Shown here piece by piece: positions 6,853-13,710 of a stretch of 35,887 bases of DNA (its first letter is position 1; the number at the start of each line of letters is the position of its first letter). The position numbers and the translations under genes were made by a program. The stretch is from Carboxylicivirga sp. (lineage in GTDB: Bacteria; Bacteroidota; Bacteroidia; Bacteroidales; Marinilabiliaceae): contig JAOARW010000081.1 in assembly GCA_025210475.1 (NCBI GenBank), positions 1-35,887 of the forward strand. The letters run 5' to 3'. A model generated the notes under the pieces. The model ran no database searches. It had not been told where the DNA came from and was given only the letters and a program-made list of their open reading frames with translations.

Positions 6853-7461
6853 CTAAGTCCATTTTTCGGTGACCTCTTTGAAGCGTTCCACAACGCCATT
6901 GATGTCACCATCTTTTTCAAATTGTGCCCATAAGTGACCGTGTAATACCACACCGTCGAAGCCAAGTTCCCGGGCCACATCTACATTTTTATGATCGATA
7001 CCACCCAAGGCCAAAACCGGCACTTCGTGATTTTTCTCTAAATAGTTTTTCAATACCGACTGATCAATGGCCGGGCCATATCCCTCTTTTGAAATACTTT
7101 CGAAAACCGGGCTCAATAAAGCATAATTAAACGACTCACTTAGGTTAATCAATTCACTCATCGAATGAACCGAAATACTTTTAGGGAGCGCTTTGTTGCT
7201 GTAGTCATCAATCAGGTGGCGGTTATAAGAGGTAAAATGCACACCTCTTAAAGCCTTAGGTTCCACTATTGACAAGTGACTGTGTACAACAATGCGATTA
7301 TGATATTGAGCATCTATTGAATCAATAAAAGTAGTCATTTCAGCTTCGCTATAGGCAGGTTTGCGCACGTGAAGTACTTCTAATCCTGCTTCAAATAAAG
7401 CATTAATGGCTTCTATTTCCTGGTCGAGTTTCGTTGGATAACAAATTACAATTGGCTTCAT
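6853..7461 (-). CDS. ThiE/TenI superfamily protein, divergent (possible thiazole tautomerase)
   Basis: A 202-residue member of the thiamine-phosphate synthase fold: GLEVLHVRKPAYSEAEM corresponds to the QLRxK strand, ALLSPVFESISKEGYGP to the phosphate loop, and VLALGGI to the C-terminal phosphate site. The Mg-binding HLGQxD segment is replaced by RGVHFTSYNR, and the INDxxxLA strand by VVHSHLSIV, so a ThiE reaction is unlikely. In this superfamily TenI aromatises the thiazole tautomer without using those residues, which makes a TenI-like role plausible; this is inference. It lies 41 bp after thiC and is followed within 4 bp by the thiD relic. Confidence 0.8.
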   Translation of the reverse strand: MKPIVICYPTKLDQEIEAINALFEAGLEVLHVRKPAYSEAEMTTFIDSIDAQYHNRIVVHSHLSIVEPKALRGVHFTSYNRHLIDDYSNKALPKSISVHSMSELINLSESFNYALLSPVFESISKEGYGPAIDQSVLKNYLEKNHEVPVLALGGIDHKNVDVARELGFDGVVLHGHLWAQFEKDGDINGVVERFKEVTEKWT

Positions 7462-7502
7462 AAAGTCTAGTTTAAATCTCGCACAAAAATAACTGTTATT
7501 CT

Positions 7503-9320
7503 CTACATATATAACTCTCCGCCCGATTCTTTGAATAATTCTTTTTTCTCGTCCAGTTTTTTAGCTAAGTCCCTCACTTCCATGGTGCTTTTCATTGAGC
7601 AAAATTTCTCACCGCACATCGAACAGAAATGGGATGACTTATAACCTTCGTCCGGAAGTGTTTTATCATGGTATTGCATAGCTGTTTCAGGATCGAGTGC
7701 CAACGAAAACTGATCTTTCCAACGGAATTCGAATCGTGCTTTACTCATGGCAAAATCACGAAACTGAGCACCTGGAAATCCTTTTGCCACATCGGCAGCA
7801 TGTGCTGCCAGCTTATAAGTGATTACACCGGTTTTAACATCGTGCTTGTCGGGTAAGCCCAAATGCTCCTTGGGCGTAACATAGCAAAGCATGGCTGTTC
7901 CGTGCCAGGCAATCATGGCACCACCAATGGCCGATGTAATGTGATCGTAGCCCGGGGCAATATCCGTTGTTAAGGGACCCAAGGTATAGAATGGCGCTTC
8001 TTTGCAATGTTCCAGTTGCAGATCCATATTTTCCTTAATGCCTTGCATTGGCACGTGGCCCGGACCTTCAATGATAACCTGAACATATTTATCGCGGGCA
8101 ATCTGGGTTAGCTCACCCAAAGCTTCCAGTTCACCAAACTGAGCCCGGTCGTTGGCATCGGCAATTGATCCGGGACGCAGGCCGTCGCCTAATGAAACGC
8201 CCACATCGTAGGCTGCCAATATGTCGCATATCTCATCGAAATGGGTATATAGGAAATTCTCTTTATGATGATACAACATCCATTTGGCCATGATGGAACC
8301 ACCGCGCGATACAATACCAGTAACTCGTTTGATGGTTGATGGTATGTGCTTCCACAACAATCCGGCATGGATGGTAAAATAATCCACGCCTTGCTCGGCT
8401 TGTTCGATCAGTGTATCGCGGTAGATTTCCCAACTCAATTTCTCCACATCGCCGTTTACTTTTTCCAGGGCCTGATACAGTGGCACAGTACCCACCGGAA
8501 CAGGTGAGTTACGCACAATCCATTCGCGCGTTTCGTGAATGTTATCGCCCGTTGACAGATCCATGATTGTATCGGCTCCCCAACGCACGGCCCAAACAGC
8601 CTTTTCAACTTCTTCTTCGATGGATGAAGTGGTAGGCGAATTACCTATGTTGGCATTTATTTTAACCAAAAAGTTACGGCCAATAATCATTGGTTCCGAT
8701 TCGGGGTGGTTGATGTTGGCCGGCAGAATGGCACGTCCGGCGGCAATTTCATCACGCACAAATTCAGGAGTCACTTCTTTTTCCGGTATTTGTGCGCCAA
8801 AGCACTGGCCGCGGTGCTGACGGTAGTTTTCGCGCACCTGCTGTAACTGTTGGTTTTCGCGAATGGCCACATATTCCATTTCTGGTGTGACGATTCCCTG
8901 GCAGGCATAATAAAACTGCGTAGCGCACTTACCATCTTTTGCCTTTAAGGGTTTGGAACTTACATGATCGAAGCGCAGATGATCCAGCTTTTTATCTTCC
9001 AGACGCATTTGTCCATAATCAGAGCTTAGCTGACTTAATTCTTCAACATCACCACGATCTTTGATCCACTGTTCGCGGATTTTTGGCAATCCTTTTTCCA
9101 GATCTACCTGATATGAAGGATCGGTATAAGGTCCGCTTGTGTCGTAAACGGTAATTGGAGGATTCTTAACGATGTCGCCCTCGCTGGTTTTTGTATCGCT
9201 TAATTCGATCAACCGATGAGCCACTTCGATATTATGAATTGTGCCTTTTTCGTATATCTTTTTCGAATTCGGAAAAGGACCGGTTGTCAAACCTTCTTGA
9301 GAAATCTTACTTTTTGTCAT
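7503..9320 (-). CDS. thiC: Phosphomethylpyrimidine synthase ThiC
   Basis: A 605-residue radical SAM enzyme that rearranges aminoimidazole ribotide into HMP-phosphate. The C-terminal cluster motif CSMCGEKFC (C566, C569, C574) is the non-canonical CxxCxxxxC of ThiC. Other family blocks are NANIGNSPTTSS, WGADTIMDLSTGDN, RGGSIMAKW, SLGDGLRPGSIADAND, EGPGHVPM and TDIAPGYDHITSAIG. The N-terminal ThiC-associated region (TVYDTSGPYTDP) is also present. Length is normal. It is the second gene after the TPP riboswitch, 17 bp downstream of thiS, as expected for the most tightly controlled step of the pathway. Confidence 0.98.
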   Translation of the reverse strand: MTKSKISQEGLTTGPFPNSKKIYEKGTIHNIEVAHRLIELSDTKTSEGDIVKNPPITVYDTSGPYTDPSYQVDLEKGLPKIREQWIKDRGDVEELSQLSSDYGQMRLEDKKLDHLRFDHVSSKPLKAKDGKCATQFYYACQGIVTPEMEYVAIRENQQLQQVRENYRQHRGQCFGAQIPEKEVTPEFVRDEIAAGRAILPANINHPESEPMIIGRNFLVKINANIGNSPTTSSIEEEVEKAVWAVRWGADTIMDLSTGDNIHETREWIVRNSPVPVGTVPLYQALEKVNGDVEKLSWEIYRDTLIEQAEQGVDYFTIHAGLLWKHIPSTIKRVTGIVSRGGSIMAKWMLYHHKENFLYTHFDEICDILAAYDVGVSLGDGLRPGSIADANDRAQFGELEALGELTQIARDKYVQVIIEGPGHVPMQGIKENMDLQLEHCKEAPFYTLGPLTTDIAPGYDHITSAIGGAMIAWHGTAMLCYVTPKEHLGLPDKHDVKTGVITYKLAAHAADVAKGFPGAQFRDFAMSKARFEFRWKDQFSLALDPETAMQYHDKTLPDEGYKSSHFCSMCGEKFCSMKSTMEVRDLAKKLDEKKELFKESGGELYM

Positions 9321-9337
9321 TGTTGCTTGGATATGAA

Positions 9338-9541
9338 TTAGCCTCCCTGGCTGGCTTGAATAATCAGTACTTTGTCTCCATCAGTAATGTGGGCTTTTGA
9401 CCATTGGCTTTTAGGTACAACCACATCGTTCACCGCAACGGCGATGCCACCTTTTTGAGTTTGTCCAAGGTGCTGGAGCACATCTGGAACAGTCGAATTG
9501 TCGGGCATTTGCGTTGCTTGCCCATTAATAAAAATGTCCAT
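9338..9541 (-). CDS. thiS: Sulfur carrier protein ThiS
   Basis: A 67-residue ubiquitin-like protein starting MDIFINGQA and ending in QASQGG; the C-terminal Gly-Gly is adenylated and converted to thiocarboxylate to donate sulfur to ThiG. The start at 9541 is preferred to an in-frame ATG at 9586: 67 residues is the usual size, and the upstream extension would run into the riboswitch. It is the first gene after the riboswitch. The cognate adenylyltransferase ThiF is not encoded in this window; a stand-alone ThiF or MoeB-type enzyme elsewhere must serve it. Confidence 0.95.
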   Translation of the reverse strand: MDIFINGQATQMPDNSTVPDVLQHLGQTQKGGIAVAVNDVVVPKSQWSKAHITDGDKVLIIQASQGG

Positions 9542-9585
9542 TGTCTGTAAAATGTTATGGGGGAAGCCCAAAAGAGAGTCATTCA

Positions 9586-9657
9586 TATCCCTGCGACAGC
9601 ATTACCTGCATCAGGTTCAATGGGTGTAATCTCAGCCTGTAATTTAAGGCACCCCGA
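9586..9657 (-). ncRNA. TPP riboswitch (THI element) of the thiS operon
   Basis: The minus strand carries GGGGTGCC (9655-9648), GCTGAGA, ACCC, GAACCTGATGCAGGTAATGC and CAGGGATA (to 9586), the THI-box blocks in order. The aptamer ends 44 nt upstream of the thiS ATG. It differs from the other TPP element in loop sequence and stem length, so the two are not a recent duplication. Confidence 0.95.
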
Positions 9658-9670
9658 ATATTTATGCTGC

Positions 9671-9703
9671 CAAAGGTAATTGAAAAATAATCGTTTAAAC
9701 AAG
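9671..9703 (-). promoter_or_regulatory. Bacteroidota-type promoter of the thiS operon
   Basis: TACCTTTG (9678-9671, minus strand) is an exact TAnnTTTG -7 box about 14 bp upstream of the riboswitch. The -33 element is weaker: CTTG (9703-9700) at 21-nt spacing. Confidence 0.6.
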
Positions 9704-9705
9704 AA

Positions 9706-9732
9706 AAAGCCGAAGAAAAAATCTCCGGCTTT
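9706..9732 (-). terminator. Terminator after the exported thioredoxin gene
   Basis: AAAGCCG and CGGCTTT form a 7-bp stem that reads on the minus strand into TTTTTCTTG. It lies about 65 bp after the thioredoxin stop codon and immediately before the -33 element of the thi promoter, insulating the two units. Confidence 0.75.
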
Positions 9733-9798
9733 CACAACTAATCTAAATCTAAGAATCGATAAGTTTCTGCTTAAAAGGATTTTATAGTCCTGCAGACA

Positions 9799-10266
9799 CT
9801 ACTTATTTACTTTTAATATTTCGCTGATCATTGATTCCAAATCCGATTTTGAACGGTAACCCATGGCGGCCTGTGGTTCACCATCAAGGGGCACAAAAAC
9901 AATGGTTGGCAGGCTTCTGATACCAAAAGTAGCAGCCAGTTCTTTTTGCTTGTCGGTATCTATTTTATAAATCTGCACTTTGCCATCGTACTCTTTTTGA
10001 ATTTTATCCAGCACCGGTGACAGCATCTTACAAGGTCCACACCAGTCGGCATAAAAATCCAGGATAGCAGGTATCTCACCTTCGTATTTCCATTCAGTAT
10101 TGGCTTTATAGTCGAATACCTTTTCCTTAAAACTGTCGGCATCCAGATAAATTACAGCGTTTTCTCCTTTTTCCTTGGATTCGTCGCCAGTATTTTCAAT
10201 AAGCTGAAAGGCACCAGCCGATAGAAATATTGTTGCGCCTATAAATAATAATATTAGCTTTTTCAT
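9799..10266 (-). CDS. Exported thioredoxin-fold protein
   Basis: A 155-residue protein with an N-terminal hydrophobic signal segment (KKLILLFIGATIFLSAGAF), an acidic linker, and a thioredoxin domain with the redox motif WCGPC (C76, C79) and the cis-proline loop RSLPTIVF. It should act as a thiol-disulfide oxidoreductase in the periplasm or attached to a membrane. Sequence from SFKEKVF onward is strongly similar to the neighbouring cytoplasmic thioredoxin at 10312-10671, including FYADWCGPCKM, which indicates tandem duplication with acquisition of a signal sequence. The two are 45 bp apart and probably cotranscribed. Confidence 0.9.
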   Translation of the reverse strand: MKKLILLFIGATIFLSAGAFQLIENTGDESKEKGENAVIYLDADSFKEKVFDYKANTEWKYEGEIPAILDFYADWCGPCKMLSPVLDKIQKEYDGKVQIYKIDTDKQKELAATFGIRSLPTIVFVPLDGEPQAAMGYRSKSDLESMISEILKVNK

Positions 10267-10311
10267 ATTAAATATCAGTTTATCAGTTTCATAAACAACT
10301 GATTTAGTGAA

Positions 10312-10671
10312 TTACTTCTCTACTTTCAGAACATCTTTAAAGGCACGGATAAACGAATCTTTAGGCAAGGCTCCCTGTGCCATTTGCGGTTGTCCGTTTT
10401 GAGGGATAAACAGGATGGATGGAATACTTTGGATACCAAAGGCACCGGCCAATTCGCGCTCGGTTTCCGTATCAACTTTGTAAATATCAATCTTCCCATC
10501 AAATTCTGTTGCCAGTTCATCCAAAATAGGAGCAACCATTTTACAAGGTCCACACCAATCGGCGTAAAAGTCAATTACTGCGGGTTTGTTGCCTTCAAAT
10601 TTCCAATCCTTGCTATCTGTATAGTTAAAAACTTTTTCTTTAAATGATTCGTTGGTCAAATGTTGTACCAT
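10312..10671 (-). CDS. Thioredoxin (cytoplasmic)
   Basis: A 119-residue thioredoxin with FYADWCGPCKM (C40, C43) and the cis-proline loop QSIPSILF. The start at 10671 (MVQHLTNESF) is preferred over the ATG at 10701: the -7 promoter box spans 10699-10706, so the upstream ATG would lie within the promoter. It is the first gene of a two-gene thioredoxin unit. Its insertion SFKEKVFNYTDSKDWKFEG before the first core strand is shared with the exported paralogue and is longer than in classical TrxA. Confidence 0.93.
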   Translation of the reverse strand: MVQHLTNESFKEKVFNYTDSKDWKFEGNKPAVIDFYADWCGPCKMVAPILDELATEFDGKIDIYKVDTETERELAGAFGIQSIPSILFIPQNGQPQMAQGALPKDSFIRAFKDVLKVEK

Positions 10672-10698
10672 GATTTCTATTTTTAATTGTGAATACTG

Positions 10699-10734
10699 CA
10701 AAGTTAATAAATATTTCTAAATATCTAGAAATAT
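10699..10734 (-). promoter_or_regulatory. Thioredoxin promoter with an overlapping palindromic operator candidate
   Basis: TAACTTTG (10706-10699, minus strand) is a TAnnTTTG -7 box. Where the -33 TTTG should be there is instead a perfect 9-bp inverted repeat, ATATTTCTA-N6-TAGAAATAT (10711-10734). A dimeric regulator bound there would cover the -33 region. The regulator is unknown. Confidence 0.55.
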
Positions 10735-10782
10735 ACATGTGTGGATGTTTCAACAATTGTGCCAAAGTGGATATCTGTCAAA

Positions 10783-10816
10783 TTTGGTTAAAAACCATAT
10801 TATTATTGTAATTTTG
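10783..10816 (+). promoter_or_regulatory. Promoter of the cca-trmH unit
   Basis: TTTG (10783-10786), a 22-nt spacer and TAATTTTG (10809-10816) match the Bacteroidota consensus. The ATG at 10825 lies only 8 nt beyond the -7 box, implying a nearly leaderless mRNA. Confidence 0.6.
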
Positions 10817-10824
10817 TCAGCAAT

Positions 10825-12255
10825 ATGAGAGAAGAAGCACAAAAACGGGTGGCTAAAAGTCTGAATCACCCTGTTTTTCATACGATAAGAGATATAAGTG
10901 AAGAAATGGACAGGCCTGCTTTTGTTATTGGAGGCTTTGTTCGTGATTTATACCTGAATCGTCCATCGAAAGATATTGACGTGGTGGTTTTAGGCAGTGG
11001 GATTGAATTGGCAGAGAAAGTAGCGAAGAAGCTGGGAGGCCTTCGGTTAACCGTGTTTAAAAACTTTGGTACGGCCATGTTGCGCTACCGTGATCTGGAG
11101 GTGGAGTTTGTGGGGGCACGTAAAGAATCTTACCAACGAAATTCGCGCAAGCCTATTGTTGAGGATGGTACTTTGGAAGATGATCAGAATCGACGCGATT
11201 TTACCATTAATGCTTTGGCCTTAAGTTTAAGTAAAGCCAATTATGGCGAATTGGTAGATCCATTTAATGGGATGGAGGACATGGAAAAGGGCATTATCCG
11301 TACGCCACTTGATCCTGATATTACCTTTTCAGATGATCCTTTGCGCATGATGCGTGCCATTCGCTTCGCAACTCAGCTGGATTTTCGTATTGAAGAGAAA
11401 ACTTTTGAGGGCATAAAAACTCAAAAAGAGCGCATAGACATTGTTTCGGGTGAGCGTGTGGCCGACGAATTGAATAAGATTGTGATGGCTGATCTTCCGT
11501 CGATTGGTTTTAAACTATTGGAATTGACAGGCCTGTTAAAGCTCATCTTTCCAGAGTTTCAGGAGATGAAAGGGGTTGACAAAGTGGATGGCCGTGCCCA
11601 TAAGGATAATTTCTATCATACTTTAGAAGTACTTGATCGTATTGTACCAAATACGGATAACCTGTGGTTGCGCTGGTCGGCTATATTGCATGACATTGCC
11701 AAACCGCGTACGAAGCGTTACGATAAGAAAACCGGCTGGACTTTTCACAATCACAACTTCATCGGCATGAAAATGATACCAAAGATTTTTGGCCGAATGA
11801 AATTACCTCTGAACGAGAAGATGAAATACGTGCAGAAAATGGTTGGACTGCACATGCGCCCCATTGTGTTGAGTGAAGATGTGGTGAGTGATTCGGCTGT
11901 GCGACGTTTACTGTTTGAAGCCGGTGACGACATTGATGATCTGATGACACTTTGTGAAGCCGATATAACTTCGAAGAACGAAGCCAAGGTGAAACGTTAC
12001 ATGCGCAACTTCAAAACGGTTCGTCGGAAATTAAAAGAGATTGAAGAAAAAGATCACATTCGTAATTTCCAGCCACCGGTGACGGGCGAGGTAATAATGG
12101 AAACATTTGGTTTGCAGCCTTGCAAAGAAATTGGGGATCTAAAAGCAATTATTAAGGACGCGATTCTGGATGGAGTGATTGGCAATAATTACGAAGAAGC
12201 CTTTGAATTGATGTTGAAGAAGGGTGAAGAAATGGGACTTCAGCGAGTGAAATAA
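10825..12255 (+). CDS. cca: CCA tRNA nucleotidyltransferase / poly(A) polymerase family protein with HD domain
   Basis: A 476-residue class II nucleotidyltransferase. The N-terminal catalytic head has GGFVRD (36-41) and the metal-binding DxD pair D50/D52 in KDIDVVV. RRDFTINALAL (123-133) and the RNA-binding neck (DPLRMMRAIRFATQLDF) follow. A C-terminal HD-type domain carries HDIAKP (H289-D290), as in HD-containing CCA enzymes. The likely role is CCA addition and repair of tRNA 3' ends; a poly(A) polymerase role is less likely but shares the fold. The next gene starts directly at its stop codon (TAAATG), so the two are translationally coupled. Confidence 0.93.
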   Translation: MREEAQKRVAKSLNHPVFHTIRDISEEMDRPAFVIGGFVRDLYLNRPSKDIDVVVLGSGIELAEKVAKKLGGLRLTVFKNFGTAMLRYRDLEVEFVGARKESYQRNSRKPIVEDGTLEDDQNRRDFTINALALSLSKANYGELVDPFNGMEDMEKGIIRTPLDPDITFSDDPLRMMRAIRFATQLDFRIEEKTFEGIKTQKERIDIVSGERVADELNKIVMADLPSIGFKLLELTGLLKLIFPEFQEMKGVDKVDGRAHKDNFYHTLEVLDRIVPNTDNLWLRWSAILHDIAKPRTKRYDKKTGWTFHNHNFIGMKMIPKIFGRMKLPLNEKMKYVQKMVGLHMRPIVLSEDVVSDSAVRRLLFEAGDDIDDLMTLCEADITSKNEAKVKRYMRNFKTVRRKLKEIEEKDHIRNFQPPVTGEVIMETFGLQPCKEIGDLKAIIKDAILDGVIGNNYEEAFELMLKKGEEMGLQRVK

Positions 12256-12762
12256 ATGACAGAAACACATTCGAAATATTTCTTTAAGCAAGCCAATCAG
12301 TCTGCTTTGTCGGATGGGAGTGATGTAATTATTATTACCGATAATTTCTCAACACCCGAGAATATTGGCAGCATCATTCGTTTGGCAGCCAATGTTAAGG
12401 CCTCGCAGGTTATTGTGATTGGCAGCGAAGATGTTCGGCAAAGCAAGGTGAAAAAGACGGCAGGAGCTGCTTTGGGCCACGTTGAGATTAAATGGCTGAA
12501 TTTTGATGAATTTACCATTGCTGAAGATTACGAAATAATTGCCCTGGAAACGGTTCAAGGGGCTGAAAATTTGTATGAGTGCCCATTGCCGGCGAAGATG
12601 GCTTTGGTTTTGGGCAACGAGAAATACGGTATTTCAGAGGAGCTTCTGCAGCATTCCAAGGGCGCTGTATACATTCCAATGCCCGGAGCAATAAAATCGA
12701 TGAATGTTTCGCATGCTGCGTCAGTCTGCCTTTTTGAGTGGTATCGACAAAATTGTCGTTAA
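12256..12762 (+). CDS. SpoU/TrmH-family RNA 2'-O-methyltransferase
   Basis: A 168-residue SPOUT methyltransferase with the three SpoU motifs: STPENIGSIIRLA (motif 1), LVLGNEKYGISEE (motif 2) and IPMPGAIKSMNVSHAASVCL (motif 3), which together build the knotted SAM site. It has no N-terminal substrate-binding extension, so it is a minimal TrmH/TrmL-like protein methylating tRNA or rRNA; the exact target cannot be told from sequence. The ATG abuts the cca stop codon. Pairing with a tRNA 3'-end enzyme suggests a tRNA substrate, but that is inference. Confidence 0.9.
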   Translation: MTETHSKYFFKQANQSALSDGSDVIIITDNFSTPENIGSIIRLAANVKASQVIVIGSEDVRQSKVKKTAGAALGHVEIKWLNFDEFTIAEDYEIIALETVQGAENLYECPLPAKMALVLGNEKYGISEELLQHSKGAVYIPMPGAIKSMNVSHAASVCLFEWYRQNCR

Positions 12763-12862
12763 CAATGGCTAAAATAAATACACGACTTGTTTATCCTATT
12801 TAAAACAATTGTCTATATTTGTTTCAAAATAAGAATTCTAAGCGAATCAAAATATTTAAAGC

Positions 12863-12889
12863 AAACAAGTAGGTTTTCCACTTGTTTTT
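12863..12889 (+). terminator. Terminator of the cca-trmH unit
   Basis: AAACAAGT (12863-12870) and ACTTGTTT (12880-12887) form an 8-bp stem with a 9-nt loop, and the T-run begins within the stem (TTTTTA). It lies 100 bp downstream of the methyltransferase stop. Confidence 0.6.
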
Positions 12890-12912
12890 AGGGTTAGTTT
12901 TTTAAGGGTTAA

Positions 12913-12934
12913 AAGGGGAGCGGTTGTTCCCCTT
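12913..12934. terminator. Bidirectional terminator between convergent genes
   Basis: AAGGGGA (12913-12919) and TCCCCTT (12928-12934) form a 7-bp stem with an 8-nt loop. It is followed by CCTTTTTAT on the plus strand and by TTAACCC (after TTTT) on the minus strand. It sits just past the stop of the minus-strand LytTR gene at 12940, so it probably ends both units. Confidence 0.75.
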
Positions 12935-12939
12935 CCTTT

Positions 12940-13710
12940 TTATACAGCCTCGTTTTCCAGCCAGTTTTTAAACTCTTTTACCCGCTCGCGGCTAACAATA
13001 ACTTCATCGTTCTGATCCATGCCTTTTAACTTAAGCTTTAAACGTGAATTGCTGTAGGCTATAATATCATCAATGGCAGAAATATGAATCAGGAACTTTC
13101 GGCTAATCCGATGGAATTCTGACGGATTAACCTGAATCTCATATTGATCGAGGCTTTGATCCAGCGCATAACAATTTCCTTGTTTCGTTCTTAAAAAGGT
13201 AGATTTATCCTCGCTGTAAAAGAAACTGATTTCTTTGGTATCAACCATTCGAAGGTGTTCGCCTACTTTAATCAGGTAGCGCGTTTTGTAGTTCTGCTGT
13301 TCCAGTAATTTACCGGCATTAAAAATGGCCTCGTTAATGCTGGCCAGTTTTGGTTTTTGTTGCTTCAGAAATTTATCAATGGCCTGTTTTAATTCTTGTT
13401 CGCTGATCGGTTTTAATAAATAATCCAGGCTGTTAACTTTAAAAGCCTGTATGGCATATTGGTCATAAGCCGTTGTGAAAATAATCGGGAATTCGGGTGA
13501 CAGATGCTCAAAAATATCAAAGCTGATACCGTCGCCCAGTTGGATATCAAAAAAGGCAAGATCGGGATGTTGATTATTTTGAAGCCACTGAACAGTATCT
13601 TCAACACTGTCGCAAACCGCACATAGTTCAGCTGCGGGCTGAATGTGTTTTATCATTTGGCTCAGGCGTTTGGCCGCCAGGTGTTCATCTTCAACTATTA
13701 AGAGGCGCAT
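12940..13710 (-). CDS. LytTR-family response regulator
   Basis: A 256-residue regulator with an N-terminal receiver domain: acidic pair in LLIVEDEH, phosphoacceptor Asp in LAFFDIQLGDG (D55), and conserved Lys in YLLKPIS. A C-terminal LytTR DNA-binding domain follows (about residues 140-250; FYSEDKSTFLRT, RISRKFLIHI). The ATG at 13710 is used because the two codons upstream would require a TTG start. The gene overlaps the end of the histidine kinase gene by 20 bp, indicating translational coupling. LytTR proteins bind direct repeats spaced about two helical turns apart; such a repeat lies upstream of the cluster's TonB receptor (17894-17924). Confidence 0.94.
   Translation of the reverse strand: MRLLIVEDEHLAAKRLSQMIKHIQPAAELCAVCDSVEDTVQWLQNNQHPDLAFFDIQLGDGISFDIFEHLSPEFPIIFTTAYDQYAIQAFKVNSLDYLLKPISEQELKQAIDKFLKQQKPKLASINEAIFNAGKLLEQQNYKTRYLIKVGEHLRMVDTKEISFFYSEDKSTFLRTKQGNCYALDQSLDQYEIQVNPSEFHRISRKFLIHISAIDDIIAYSNSRLKLKLKGMDQNDEVIVSRERVKEFKNWLENEAV

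Noticed and set aside
6849..6980. Extension of the thiD-relic frame upstream into the TenI-like gene
   Set aside because: It overlaps the intact TenI-like gene in another frame; the ThiD similarity begins only at the ATG at 6848.
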